Shown: one piece after another, positions 1 to 8,204 of the stretch
Numbering within the stretch: position 1 is the first letter of the stretch
How the letters are laid out: every line of letters begins with the position of its first letter
From: Actinomycetes bacterium
GTDB lineage: Bacteria > Actinomycetota > Actinomycetes > Propionibacteriales > Nocardioidaceae
DNA length: 64,000 bases
NCBI GenBank assembly: GCA_023460975.1
Contig: JAEWOG010000057.1
Span: 1 to 64,000, forward strand
Reading direction: 5' to 3'
Notes under the pieces: model-generated
Databases searched by the model: none
Seen by the model: the letters and a program-made list of their open reading frames with translations, nothing else
What the model was told of the DNA's origin: nothing
Translations under genes and position numbers: made by a program

Positions 1-1
1 C

Positions 2-511
2 ACCGTCACCGCCACCCCCGGCGGGAAGACGTGCACCACCACCGACGCCCTCTCGTGCACCATCACCGGACTCACCAACGGCACCGCCTACACCTTCACC
101 GTGGTCGCTTCGAACGCCGTCGGCGACTCCCCCGCCTCCGAACCCTCGTCCGCCGTGACGCCCCTGGCCCCGGTGGTCACTCCCCCGCCGGTCACCCCAC
201 CACCGGTCCTTACCCCAGTGCCAGAACCTGCGCCACCTACCGCGACCGCGCCCAGCCGGATGAAGGCCCCCAAAGTGATCGTTCGCGGTCGCAAGGTCAT
301 CGTGAAATGGAAGCCCGCCCTCGCCAACGGCAGCCCCGTCACCCGCTACCGAATCGACATCAGCAAAGGCAAGGACAAGACCGCCAAGGCTGGCGCTCGC
401 AAGATCGTGTTTAAGCGCCTGAAGCCCGGCCGATACCGCATCAGGATCGCCGCCAGAAACGCCGTAGGCACCTCCCGCTACAGCACCTGGGTCAAGATCC
501 GCATTCGTTGA
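2..511 (+). CDS. Fibronectin type III domain surface/secreted protein, C-terminal part
   Basis: The gene runs in from outside the window, so its start and any signal peptide are not visible. The frame opens with the end of an Fn3 repeat (GLTNGTAYTFTVVASNAVGDSP, residues about 28-49). A proline/threonine-rich linker with PPPVTPPPV follows, then a second Fn3-like module (VIVKWKPALANGSPVTRYRI). That module ends in a basic beta stretch, LKPGRYRIRIAARNAVG, and the protein stops after WVKIRIR. Fn3 proteins with basic C-terminal modules are common among extracellular proteins of Nocardioides-type bacteria. The role is unknown, but a wall- or matrix-associated protein is the natural inference. It lies inside the lower-GC block that ends near 3430. 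Confidence 0.75.
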   Translation, partial: TVTATPGGKTCTTTDALSCTITGLTNGTAYTFTVVASNAVGDSPASEPSSAVTPLAPVVTPPPVTPPPVLTPVPEPAPPTATAPSRMKAPKVIVRGRKVIVKWKPALANGSPVTRYRIDISKGKDKTAKAGARKIVFKRLKPGRYRIRIAARNAVGTSRYSTWVKIRIR

Positions 512-520
512 TCGTGAAGT

Positions 521-828
521 GGTGACTCTCGCGCAGATCGAACACCGATTTGCGCCCACTGACACAAAGCATCGAACACCTTCACTGGGAGTCATCCGCC
601 CCGCCGAAAGTCAAGGATTGCGTTAAGCCGCCGCCGCATATCGTCCGCGAAGGGGGCCACGACCCAGATCGAGAAGTGGGCTGCACACGTTGTGGCGACA
701 GCGACTCCAGACGTTAGATTCCGCATCCCTAAGCCTGAGGGGTGGGGACTCGGGCAGATTGAACATGTGCGCCCAGCGCTCACTGACACGACGCCTCGGA
801 TGCCTTCGCTGGGAGTCGCTTGACCCCG
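521..828 (+). repeat. Two diverged direct copies of a ~75-85 bp non-coding element
   Basis: Copy 1 is 521-594 and copy 2 is 741-828. Both contain, in the same order, GACTC, GCAGAT(C/T)GAACA, TGCGCC, CACTGACAC and CCTTC(A/G)CTGGGAGTC. The spacing differs by small indels. The first copy begins 10 bases after the stop of the Fn3 gene. Neither copy is coding in any plausible frame. They could be remnants of a tandem regulatory or recombination element. Confidence 0.5.
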
Positions 829-898
829 CGAACAGGCGATGGGGGGGCAAGCCTCACTGCGGGGAGCGCACCGACCCCAGCCGCACACCTGAGTAAGC

Positions 899-1036
899 AT
901 GACAGAGACAACTGACGCGTGGGCCGCAGCCATCGCGGCCACGTTTCCGCCCACGTCCGCCGACCTCGCGGACCGTTTCGTCGGCACTCCGGGGCTTGCT
1001 TCCACTTCGGCCGCGGCAACCGAAGACGCCGCGTAG
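899..1036 (+). CDS. Possible small protein (45 aa), unrecognised
   Basis: An ATG at 899 opens a 45-codon frame: acidic and alanine/threonine-rich, beginning MTETTDAWAAAIAATFPPT and ending TEDAA. The codon third positions are GC-rich, as expected of coding DNA, but there is no clear Shine-Dalgarno sequence and no known domain. It lies about 110 bases upstream of the phosphoribosyltransferase start, in the same direction. It may be a small partner gene, the broken N-terminus of a larger gene, or chance. Confidence is low. Confidence 0.22.
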   Translation: MTETTDAWAAAIAATFPPTSADLADRFVGTPGLASTSAAATEDAA

Positions 1037-1148
1037 TCAGAGCGGCAAAGCCCGACCGGTCCCGCAATGGTCGCATCCGGTCACTCAGGCGACTCCCCAA
1101 GTTCGCGAACGAGCGCGGGACAACGGCTCTAAGATCGCTGCTGGATCG

Positions 1149-1937
1149 ATGGCGAATCGGGGGGCGATGGGCTTTCACGACAGTGTGAGGTACGAACGCC
1201 AAGACCTGTTCTCGATAGTGAGAGCACAAACTGGTGTGTGCTCCATCTGCTTTCAGGGGTGTGACGGGACGATTTGTCGCTCCTGCGAGATCTGGAAGAA
1301 GTCGGCCATGGGCTCGACGGCCTCGAAGGACACGGCCCTCCTTCCGATCTCTCTGCGCGCCAAAGGTCGAGCACTGTGGAGCGACACATGGGCGTACAAG
1401 GACTCTGACGATGCCGCCAAGCGGGATCTTGCGGCGCGGCGCTTGGCGTGGCTCGTTCACAACTTCACGACCCGACATGAAGCATGCATAGCCAAGCGCC
1501 TCCGCGTCCCCCGGTTCGATGTCGTCGTCCCCATCCCCTCATCCAAGGAGAGGCCAGGTGTCCACCCACTTTCTGCCCTGCTGAGGCAGGTTCCCAATGT
1601 GGCGGGACGTGTCAGAGAGGTACTCGTGCACGCAGGCGGGGCCGAGTCCGCGCATCGCCCTGACCCAAACCGGTTCGCGACCCGGGGCGGGACCTCGCTA
1701 AGAGGTGCGAACGTCCTCCTGATCGACGACACGTTGACGACCGGAGCAAACGTCTTTTCTGCCCTGCATGTGCTCAGGAAGCAAGGCGCCGAGGTCGGAG
1801 CGCTCGTGATCGGGCGCCACTTTGACCCCGAGTATTCGGCTGCTACCCGACGCTACTTCGCTTCTGCCTCACAAGTGCCTTTCGACTTCGGGGTCTGTGC
1901 ACTGTGTGATCGACGCCCGATGTCTCGAGTGAATTGA
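1149..1937 (+). CDS. Zinc-finger phosphoribosyltransferase (ComF/ShosT-like)
   Basis: A 262-residue protein with a type I PRTase fold. The PRPP-binding loop VLLIDDTLTTGAN (about residues 189-201) matches the hydrophobic-DD-TTGA signature, and an upstream strand-loop DVVVPIPSS fits the ComF/PRTase core. Four to five cysteines near the N-terminus (CSIC, then C, then CRSC, about residues 31-46) and a C-terminal CALC pair suggest zinc binding. ATG 1149 and ATG 1167 are both possible starts; neither has a good Shine-Dalgarno. The gene converges on a DprA homologue 29 bases away. In the ShosTA system (Kimelman 2012; Rousset 2022) a PRTase toxin is paired with a DprA-like antitoxin. An orphan ComF-type competence protein is the alternative. 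The lower GC of this gene fits horizontal transfer. Confidence 0.7.
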   Translation: MANRGAMGFHDSVRYERQDLFSIVRAQTGVCSICFQGCDGTICRSCEIWKKSAMGSTASKDTALLPISLRAKGRALWSDTWAYKDSDDAAKRDLAARRLAWLVHNFTTRHEACIAKRLRVPRFDVVVPIPSSKERPGVHPLSALLRQVPNVAGRVREVLVHAGGAESAHRPDPNRFATRGGTSLRGANVLLIDDTLTTGANVFSALHVLRKQGAEVGALVIGRHFDPEYSAATRRYFASASQVPFDFGVCALCDRRPMSRVN

Positions 1938-1966
1938 CCTTGATCAGCCAGCAACAGGGTGGACGT

Positions 1967-2911
1967 TCAGCGGAGCCCTCTCAGCAAGCAGTCCAAGTCA
2001 GTTCTCGCCTGCAAGGCGAGAACTCGCGGGTCTTCGAGTAGCCGAGCCGTCCCTAGGTTTTGCTCCAGTACCGATTCGTTTGGGTCCATCGGGCGGGGAA
2101 TTGCCAGAACCCGCCCCTGAGCCAGCGCGGCTGCTGCGGTCGCCATGGTTCCCGACTTCGTCGCACACTGCACCACGACGGTCGCGGCGGAAAGCCCTGA
2201 CTGGAGGCGATTACGCGCTACGAGGTTGCGCGGGCTAGGCGCAGCACCTACGGGTTGCTCGGTGAGTAGGCAGCCTCCACTTTCGACGATCTCTTCGGCC
2301 TCCGCCAGATGCTCCTTCGGCGACGGGCGGTCAATCCCCGACCCCAACACTGCGATGGTGTGCCCACCACCCGCAATCGTCGCCCGATGCGCCGCGATGT
2401 CGATTCCGAGCGCGAGACCTGACACGACGCTGACCCCGGCTTCCGCGGCCGCTTCAGCGATCGATGCCGCCATGGCGGAACCCCAAGGCGTCGCGTTCCG
2501 CGTGCCCACGATGGCTACACGGGGCGCGGGGTCCGGCAGCGCCCCCCGCACCCACAGGAGAGCCGGTCGATCCTTGATGTCCGCGAGCAGCGCCGGGTAC
2601 TCAGGATCGAACACGCTCAGCAGTCGCACAGATTCGTGTGGAGGCTCAACGTCGTACACACGGACGTGCTCGTCGAAAGCAACGCCGCAGGCGCGCCGAC
2701 GCTCTTCGGGCGATGCCTGGTTCAGAGCCTCAGCGGAGCCGAAGGCCTGAGCGATCTTGATGGCCCGACCACTGCCTATTCGGGGCAGGTCCATTAGGGC
2801 CAGGAGCCCGCCCGGCGTGTGAAGGTCCCCCACAACCGTGGTCGGAATACCCCCGAGTACTCCCACCTCAGAATCGTGTTCGTCGAACAGGGTGGGCTCA
2901 GACTCGGTCAC
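1967..2911 (-). CDS. Divergent DprA/Smf family protein (ShosA-like)
   Basis: DprA proteins bind single-stranded DNA through a Rossmann fold. Here the helix-hairpin-like segment LLALMDLPRIGSGRA is followed by DPEYPALLADIKDRPALLWV. The Rossmann core then reads VAIVGTRNATPWG, VVSGLALGIDIAAHR, GGHTIAVLGSGID, RNRLQSGLSAATVVVQ, and SGTMATAAAALAQGRVLAIP. The end lacks an obvious winged-helix DML1 domain. The start chosen is GTG 2911; the frame stays open to GTG 3130 with plausible protein (WVALTRWSYICEH), so a longer form is possible. The protein is diverged from housekeeping DprA and is not in the usual rnhB-dprA-topA setting. Pairing with the convergent phosphoribosyltransferase suggests a ShosTA-like toxin-antitoxin or anti-phage module, with this protein as the antitoxin. 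Confidence 0.68.
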   Translation of the reverse strand: MTESEPTLFDEHDSEVGVLGGIPTTVVGDLHTPGGLLALMDLPRIGSGRAIKIAQAFGSAEALNQASPEERRRACGVAFDEHVRVYDVEPPHESVRLLSVFDPEYPALLADIKDRPALLWVRGALPDPAPRVAIVGTRNATPWGSAMAASIAEAAAEAGVSVVSGLALGIDIAAHRATIAGGGHTIAVLGSGIDRPSPKEHLAEAEEIVESGGCLLTEQPVGAAPSPRNLVARNRLQSGLSAATVVVQCATKSGTMATAAAALAQGRVLAIPRPMDPNESVLEQNLGTARLLEDPRVLALQARTDLDCLLRGLR

Positions 2912-3366
2912 GCCTCCATGCTCGCAGATATACGACCATCGCGTGAGAGCCACCCAGTCGGAAGCCATGCGCTGCGCTGAGTCCCGCCAGTCGGTCACGC
3001 GCATTCGCTCTGCACTCGCTGCCGCATGGCGTCGGATCAGCCCTCTGAGCACACGCCACCAAGCAGCCGTGCTGTCTCCCCAACCGAATTGCCCCGCCGT
3101 CAGGAGGTCACGCACCAGGACGATCTGCACGCTGATGAGCGCGCCCAGACGTGTCGACTCCCGGGTTGCGAATCACCAGGCCGACGCCGCCAGGGTCAAG
3201 ATCCACGACGAGCCACAGCAAGTCGGAAGCCCCTTCCTCACCGTGAGATGACTGCTGCAACCAGTGCCCCCGTTCTGGCGTGGTCAAAGGAGCGCCTGGA
3301 AGCCAGGGCGCTCCCCCCGGGCGCTCCGGATCGCCGCTCGCTTGGCCTCGAAGACAACCGTGCACC
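2912..3366. other. Junction stretch between DprA-like gene and truncated cpaF
   Basis: The part nearest the DprA gene (2912-3130) may be its N-terminal extension. Between about 3131 and 3366 no recognisable gene is seen. One minus-strand frame, about 3284-3404, reads VVFEAKRAAIRSARGERPGF before a stop and could be the tail of a lost gene. The junction with pilus-ATPase sequence lies near 3430, just beyond this stretch. No att-type direct repeat or terminal inverted repeat could be made out by eye. Confidence 0.4.
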
Positions 3367-4461
3367 TCACGGCGCTGGCCGCCGAGGTGGCGCGTCAATC
3401 CCTGATCGCTCGTCGACACGGGTACAGGCGAGCATCTGTCCGGCGATCTCCCCCGCCAGCAGCGGCAGCGTGCACACCTTGACCAGGGCCTCGCGGGCAC
3501 TGTTGGCGTGGATGGTGCACATGCCGGGGAGCCCGGAGTTGAGTGCCAGCAACAGGTCCAGGCACTCCTCGGACCGGACCTCGCCGACCACCAGCCGCGA
3601 GGGCCGCATCCGCAGGGCTTCCTTGACGAGCGTGCGCAGGGTGATCTCGCCCGTCCCCTCGAGGCCCGCCTGCCGTGTCTGGAGCGGCACCCAATCCGGA
3701 TGCGACAGCCGGATTTCGAAGACCTCCTCGACGCTGACCACGCGGTCCCCGCCCGGAATCGCCGAGGCCAGGCAGTTGAGCAGCGTGGTCTTGCCCGCCT
3801 GCGTACCTCCCGCGACCAGCACGTTGAGACCAGCGCGTACGGACGCTTCGAGGAACGCGGCGGCCTGCGGGGTCAGGGACTCGAGCTCGACGAGGTCGTG
3901 CATGCGGGCGGCGCGGACGACGAACTTGCGGATGTTGACCGCGGTGAAGCCGCGGCTGATGCCTTCGAGCACGACGTGGAGGCGGTGCCCCTCAGGGAGC
4001 ATCGCGTCGACGAACGGCGTCGACACGTCGAGGCGGCGCCCGCTCGACTTGAGCATGCGCTCGACGAGCTCGCGGACCTGAGAGCGCGTGAGCCGTACGT
4101 TCGTCAGCTCGTGCCGCCCCCGACGCGCGACGAAGACGCGTGAGGGGTCATTGATCCAGATCTCCTCGATCTCGGCGTCGTCGAGGAACGCCTGCAGCGG
4201 CCCGAAGCCCGCGACCCGTGCCACCAGCTCGTCCACCGCGGCCGCGGGGTTGGCGATCGACGCGACGGCGCCCGTGAGCGAGCGGTCGTCGTGGTCCCGT
4301 ACGACCTCGTCGGCCAGGGCGCGCACCCGCCCGGAGTCCCGCTGCGGGTCGAGGCCGACGGCGCGCACTCGCTCACGCAGCTGAGCGTCGAGGCTCTCGA
4401 TCGTGGGGTCGCTGACGACGCCCGTGGTGATCGCACGATCGATGGGACGCGCAAGCGTCAT
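3367..4461 (-). CDS. CpaF/TadA-type pilus assembly ATPase, 3' end replaced
   Basis: This is the secretion ATPase that powers Tad/Flp pilus assembly. The N-terminal domain (IEEIWINDPSRVFV, about residues 98-111) is followed by Walker A GGTQAGKTT (218-226), Walker B RLVVGEVR (289-296) and the CTIHANSA box (315-322). Up to KVCTLPLLAGE (about 337) it follows the family. It then diverges into an unrelated 27-residue tail (ACTRVDERSGIDAPPRRPAP) and stops, where normal homologues continue about 50-60 residues with a conserved strand and DGRR-type loop. ATG 4461 is the start. The expected tadB/tadC genes do not follow, and cpaE/cpaB lie 18 kb away in the window. The break coincides with the edge of the lower-GC block, so the gene was probably truncated by insertion or rearrangement; function is doubtful. 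Confidence 0.85.
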   Translation of the reverse strand: MTLARPIDRAITTGVVSDPTIESLDAQLRERVRAVGLDPQRDSGRVRALADEVVRDHDDRSLTGAVASIANPAAAVDELVARVAGFGPLQAFLDDAEIEEIWINDPSRVFVARRGRHELTNVRLTRSQVRELVERMLKSSGRRLDVSTPFVDAMLPEGHRLHVVLEGISRGFTAVNIRKFVVRAARMHDLVELESLTPQAAAFLEASVRAGLNVLVAGGTQAGKTTLLNCLASAIPGGDRVVSVEEVFEIRLSHPDWVPLQTRQAGLEGTGEITLRTLVKEALRMRPSRLVVGEVRSEECLDLLLALNSGLPGMCTIHANSAREALVKVCTLPLLAGEIAGQMLACTRVDERSGIDAPPRRPAP

Positions 4462-4644
4462 GAGGTGGCCCCCGTACCCGAGATGAGGTTGCCTCGGCAG
4501 GCTAGTGAGATTCGCCCACCCGCCGTCACCCCCCAGAAGACATCTGTGGAAAAGGTGGTCCAGACCGATCCCCCCTGTGGCGCGGACGTCATGGCGGGTG
4601 GTTGCCGGGGCGACCAGGCGCCATGACGTTGCGTACGGAGGGGC

Positions 4645-5541
4645 TCACCCCAAGGCGAACAGGTCCCCGTGCTGCGCGAGGCGCTCGAGCACCTGGGTGA
4701 AGGTGAACTGCTCCAGCGCCAGCTCGTCCTCGGCACCCTCCTCGACCTCGCTCCACGCCAGCGGAGTGGCCACGCTCGGGCGTTCCCGGCCGCGCAGCGA
4801 GTACGGAGCGAGCGTCGTCTTGGAAGCCGAGTTCTGCGACCAGTCGAGGAAGACCTTCCCGGACCGCTTCGCCTTGGTCATCGTGGCGGTCACCAGCGTC
4901 GGGTGGGCGCGCTGGAGCTCCTCGGCGACCTCGCGGGCCAGGTCAGTGGCGCCGTCGGAGTCCGTACGGGGCGGCAGCGCCGCGTACAGATGCAGGCCCT
5001 TGCTTCCCGACGTGACCGGCGTGCAGGCCAGTCCCCGCTCGGCGAGCGCGTCCCGTACGAGCAGAGCCACCACGGCGCACTCGTGCAAGCCCGCCGGTTC
5101 GCCGGGGTCGAGGTCGATGACGAGCCGGTCGGGGCGCTTGACGCGGCCCGTCCGCGAGATCCGCCACTGGTGCACGTGCAACTCGATCGCGGCCAGATTG
5201 GCCAGCCAGGTCAGCGTCGCGAGGTCGTCGCACACCGGGAACACCAGGGTCCCCTCCCCCGAACCCGTCCGCGATCCGGTCGTTGCGATGTCGACGGTGC
5301 GCACCCACGACGGCGTGCCACCCGGCACGTTCTTCTCGAAGAAGCTCATGCCCTGCACCCCGTGCGGCCAGCGGATCCGCGTCACCGCGCGGTCGGCCAA
5401 CTGGGGCAGCAGGACGGGCGCGATCTGCGCGTAGTACTGCAGCACCTCCGCCTTCGTCGTCCCGGTGGCCGGGTAGAGCACCTTCTCCAGATTCGTCAGC
5501 CGCAGCGTGCGGCCCTCGACGTCGACGAAGACCTCCGTCAC
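4645..5541 (-). CDS. ligD: LigD polymerase domain protein (NHEJ primase-polymerase)
   Basis: Stand-alone archaeo-eukaryotic primase-type polymerase of bacterial non-homologous end joining, which fills or extends broken ends before ligation. The start is GTG 5541, overlapping the ligase stop by GTGA, giving 298 residues. The catalytic DLDPG (acidic residues about 143 and 145) and SGSKGLH (178-184) are present, as are the N-terminal LEKVLYPATGTTKAEVLQYY and WPHGVQGMSFFEKN (about 58-71). No nuclease (PE) domain is attached. The four-base overlap implies coupling to the ligase gene. Ku is encoded at 12531-13490 on the other strand, so this is a LigD split over two genes. Confidence 0.9.
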   Translation of the reverse strand: MTEVFVDVEGRTLRLTNLEKVLYPATGTTKAEVLQYYAQIAPVLLPQLADRAVTRIRWPHGVQGMSFFEKNVPGGTPSWVRTVDIATTGSRTGSGEGTLVFPVCDDLATLTWLANLAAIELHVHQWRISRTGRVKRPDRLVIDLDPGEPAGLHECAVVALLVRDALAERGLACTPVTSGSKGLHLYAALPPRTDSDGATDLAREVAEELQRAHPTLVTATMTKAKRSGKVFLDWSQNSASKTTLAPYSLRGRERPSVATPLAWSEVEEGAEDELALEQFTFTQVLERLAQHGDLFALG

Positions 5542-6476
5542 GACAGGTCCTCGGGCGTCAGATCCGGCCGCATGCCCTGATAGGACGGCTGGCGCAACTT
5601 GTCGCTGCGCGAGCGCCCCAACGACTCCACGTCCACCACGAGGAACGGCTCCACCCACGTGGTCCCCACCGCATCCGCCTTCGGGACCTCGGCAAACGGC
5701 GAGGCCGCGACCGTACGGTCGGCCAAGAGGTCGGCGAGCGCCCGGCTCGCGGCGGCGCTGATGCCGCTGCCCACCCGGCCGCGATAGACCAGACCGTCAG
5801 CGGTCGGCTCCCCCACCAACAACGCGGCCAGCCGGTGCGTCGTCCCCTCCTGCGGCCTCCAGCCGCCCACCACCACCGAGACGCGAGCCCGGTGGGCGAA
5901 CTTCAGCCAGTGCGCGGAGCGCACCCCCGCCTCATAGCGTGAGGAGATCCGCTTCGACACGATCCCCTCCAGGCCCTGCTGCCGCGTGGCCTCCAGCAGC
6001 ATCGCGGCGTCGTCGTAGGTCGGCGGCACCTGCCAGCCCACCTCGCCCAGGTCGAGTGAGGTCAGCAGGTCGCGACGCTCGTGCCACGGCAGCCCCGTGA
6101 GGTCGCGGCCGTCGAGGCGCATCACGTCGAAGACCATGTAGGTCGCCGGGATCCGCGCCGCCAACCGGGCCACGGACGCCGGCGAGCGCGCGTGCATCCG
6201 CTCCGCGAGGACCCCGAAGTTGGGCCTACCGGCCTCGTCGAGGGCGATGATCTCGCCGTCGACCAGGAGGTCGCGCCCACCCATCGCAGGCGTACGCAAC
6301 TCTGGCCACGCGGCCCCCACCGAGTTGCCGTTGCGCGTGGTCACGCGGGGCTGAGCGGCCCCGCTCGAGACGTCGGTCAGGAGTCGTACGCCGTCCCACT
6401 TCACCTCGTGCGCCCACTGCCCCGCGTCGGCGCCGCCGGGCAGGTGGAGGCCCTTGGTGGCCAGCATGGGACGCAT
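5538..6476 (-). CDS. ligD: ATP-dependent DNA ligase (LigD ligase part)
   Basis: Adenylating ligase that seals double-strand breaks with Ku and the LigD polymerase. The nucleotidyl acceptor lysine is Lys26 in EVKWDGVR. Downstream motifs include LVDGEIIALDE, YMVFDVMRLDG, GLEGIVSKR and HWLKFAH, then an OB-fold ending in TTWVEPFLVVDVE. At 312 residues it matches free-standing ligase domains of LigC/LigD type. ATG 6476 is used. It starts 12 bases after the stop of the adjacent acyl-CoA synthetase, so transcription may be shared. Its stop overlaps the start of the polymerase gene by four bases. Confidence 0.92.
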   Translation of the reverse strand: MRPMLATKGLHLPGGADAGQWAHEVKWDGVRLLTDVSSGAAQPRVTTRNGNSVGAAWPELRTPAMGGRDLLVDGEIIALDEAGRPNFGVLAERMHARSPASVARLAARIPATYMVFDVMRLDGRDLTGLPWHERRDLLTSLDLGEVGWQVPPTYDDAAMLLEATRQQGLEGIVSKRISSRYEAGVRSAHWLKFAHRARVSVVVGGWRPQEGTTHRLAALLVGEPTADGLVYRGRVGSGISAAASRALADLLADRTVAASPFAEVPKADAVGTTWVEPFLVVDVESLGRSRSDKLRQPSYQGMRPDLTPEDLS

Positions 6477-6488
6477 GCGGCCAGTCTC

Positions 6489-8057
6489 CTACGCGTCGGC
6501 GAGCAGCTCCAAGGCACGCCGCGCCGAACCCGCGTAGTCAATCTTGCTCACGGCCGTACGGGGCACCTGCGTCACGAACAGCATCCGCTTGGGCACCTTG
6601 TAGCCGGCGATCTCGCCCTTCGCCCACGCCACCAGGGCGCTCTCGTCGGCCTCGACGCCGTCGCGCAGCTGCACCAGCGCGGTGACCTGCTGCCCCCAGC
6701 GCTCGTGCGGGGTGCCCACGACGGCCGCGTCGAAGACGTCGGGGTGCTTGAGCAGCATCGCCTCGACCTCCTCGGGGTACACCTTCTCGCCGCCGGTGTT
6801 GATGCACACCGACCCGCGACCCAGCAGCGTGATCGAGCCGTCGGCCTCGCGTCGCGCGAAGTCGCCGGGGACCACCCAGCGGCGTCCGTCGACCTCCTTG
6901 AAGGTGGCCGCGGTCTTGACCGGGTCGTTGTGGTAGCCCAGCGGGATCGGGCCGGAGCGCGCCAGCATCCCCGACGCCCCCACCGCGGCGGGCGCCCACT
7001 CGGGGTCGAAGACCTCCACGTCCGGTCCGCCCGGGAAGCCGGGGGCGCTGCCGGCCCCGTCGTCCATCCGGGTCGAGGTGGCGCCGGACTCCGAGGAGCC
7101 GTACGCATCAAGGATGAAGCGACCGGGGAACGCCTGCCGGATCTCGTGACGTACACCCTCGGTCAGCGGCGCCGCACCGTTGGACACGGCCACGAGCGAG
7201 GACAGGTCCCAGCGGCCCGGGTTGGCCAGCACGGTCTCCGCCACCGGGCGTCCCATGGCGTCACCGAGGAAGGTGATCGAGCCGACCTTGGCCTCGTCGA
7301 CGAGGTCGAGGATGACCTCGGGGTTGAAGTTGCGCTCGGTGTAGAACGCCACGGTCGACCCCGCCACGTGGGCGCCGCCGAGGATCCACTGGCTGCCGCC
7401 GTGCATCATCGGGCCACACGCCAGCATCGTCATCGGGTTCTCATTGGCCGCGGCCTCCGCGGCCAGCTGCTCCACCGACTCGAGGGGGGCACCCATGCGC
7501 AGGGTGTTGAGCGCGCCGCGCAGCAGGTCCTCCTGGCGCCAGATCACGCCCTTGGGGCGGCCGGTCGTACCACCGGTGTAGATCACGTAGTGGTCATCGC
7601 CCGTACGCGTGACGTCGGGACGCTGCGTGGAGGCGGCCGCCAGCGCGGCGTCGTACTCGCCACCGAGCACCAGCCAGTGCTCCACCTGCTCCCCAGCCGC
7701 GCTCTTGGCGGGGTCGGCGTAGTCGGGCGCGACGATCGCGACCTTGGCGCCGGAGTCGGAGTAGAGGTGCTCCAGCTCGGCGTGGAGGTACTTGTAGTTG
7801 ATGTTGATCGGCACCGCGCGGGCCTTCAGCGCGCCGTAGAAGGCGTCGACCCACTCGATGCGGTTGTGGCTGTGCACGGCCACGTGGTCACCGGGCTGCA
7901 CACCCAACGAGATCAGGTGGTTGGCCAGTCGGGTCGAACGCTCATCGATCTCGGCAAACGTGTACGTCTGGTCGAGCGTGTGGATGGCGATGCGGTCGGG
8001 AACAGCCTCGGCCATCGCCTCGATCACGTCAGCCAGAGTCAGGGGTCGTGCAGCCAT
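6489..8057 (-). CDS. FadD-type acyl-CoA synthetase, copy 1 of 3
   Basis: ANL-superfamily enzyme that activates a carboxylic acid with ATP and joins it to CoA. The P-loop YTGGTTGRPKGV lies at about 160-171, YGSSESGAT forms the adenylate motif, and GDFARREADG plus GGEKVYPEEVE lead to the C-terminal domain. The catalytic Lys505 is in AVSKIDY. The VIWRQED after the P-loop and the overall pattern resemble the FadD19/FadD17 group, which in Rhodococcus and Mycobacterium acts on sterol side chains; the substrate cannot be read from sequence. It is the first of three tandem paralogues and is followed 12 bases later by the DNA ligase gene. Confidence 0.9.
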   Translation of the reverse strand: MAARPLTLADVIEAMAEAVPDRIAIHTLDQTYTFAEIDERSTRLANHLISLGVQPGDHVAVHSHNRIEWVDAFYGALKARAVPININYKYLHAELEHLYSDSGAKVAIVAPDYADPAKSAAGEQVEHWLVLGGEYDAALAAASTQRPDVTRTGDDHYVIYTGGTTGRPKGVIWRQEDLLRGALNTLRMGAPLESVEQLAAEAAANENPMTMLACGPMMHGGSQWILGGAHVAGSTVAFYTERNFNPEVILDLVDEAKVGSITFLGDAMGRPVAETVLANPGRWDLSSLVAVSNGAAPLTEGVRHEIRQAFPGRFILDAYGSSESGATSTRMDDGAGSAPGFPGGPDVEVFDPEWAPAAVGASGMLARSGPIPLGYHNDPVKTAATFKEVDGRRWVVPGDFARREADGSITLLGRGSVCINTGGEKVYPEEVEAMLLKHPDVFDAAVVGTPHERWGQQVTALVQLRDGVEADESALVAWAKGEIAGYKVPKRMLFVTQVPRTAVSKIDYAGSARRALELLADA

Positions 8058-8166
8058 GCGGGGAGGCTAACCCCGAGCTCGCAACGGACCCGGCCGCAAT
8101 CCCACTCAGCGACTGCGGCGCGCAGGGCCCGCAGGTGGGAGCGGGCCCCGCGCTGGTGCTCGGACG

Positions 8167-8200
8167 GCGACGCGCAGGACGGTGGGATCCTGCGCGTCGC
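8167..8200 (-). terminator. Perfect 13-bp hairpin after acyl-CoA synthetase copy 2
   Basis: GCGACGCGCAGGA (8167-8179) pairs exactly with TCCTGCGCGTCGC (8188-8200) around an eight-base loop, five bases beyond the stop of the gene at 8205-9767. There is no T-tract, which is usual for actinobacterial hairpin terminators. Confidence 0.75.
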
Positions 8201-8204
8201 GGTG

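Larger units (their letters stand above)
512..1148. other. Long non-coding stretch upstream of the PRTase gene
   Basis: No convincing conserved gene is visible in this 637-base stretch. It holds a diverged direct repeat (listed separately) and one possible 45-residue ORF. Base composition is lower in GC than the rest of the window. Reading frames on both strands show no recognisable domain. It may carry the promoter of the downstream phosphoribosyltransferase gene or remnants of older mobile DNA. Confidence 0.5.

Noticed and set aside
2912..3366. Integrase or transposase remnant at the island edge
   Set aside because: Frames were read on both strands; only short unassignable tails were seen, not enough to name a recombinase.
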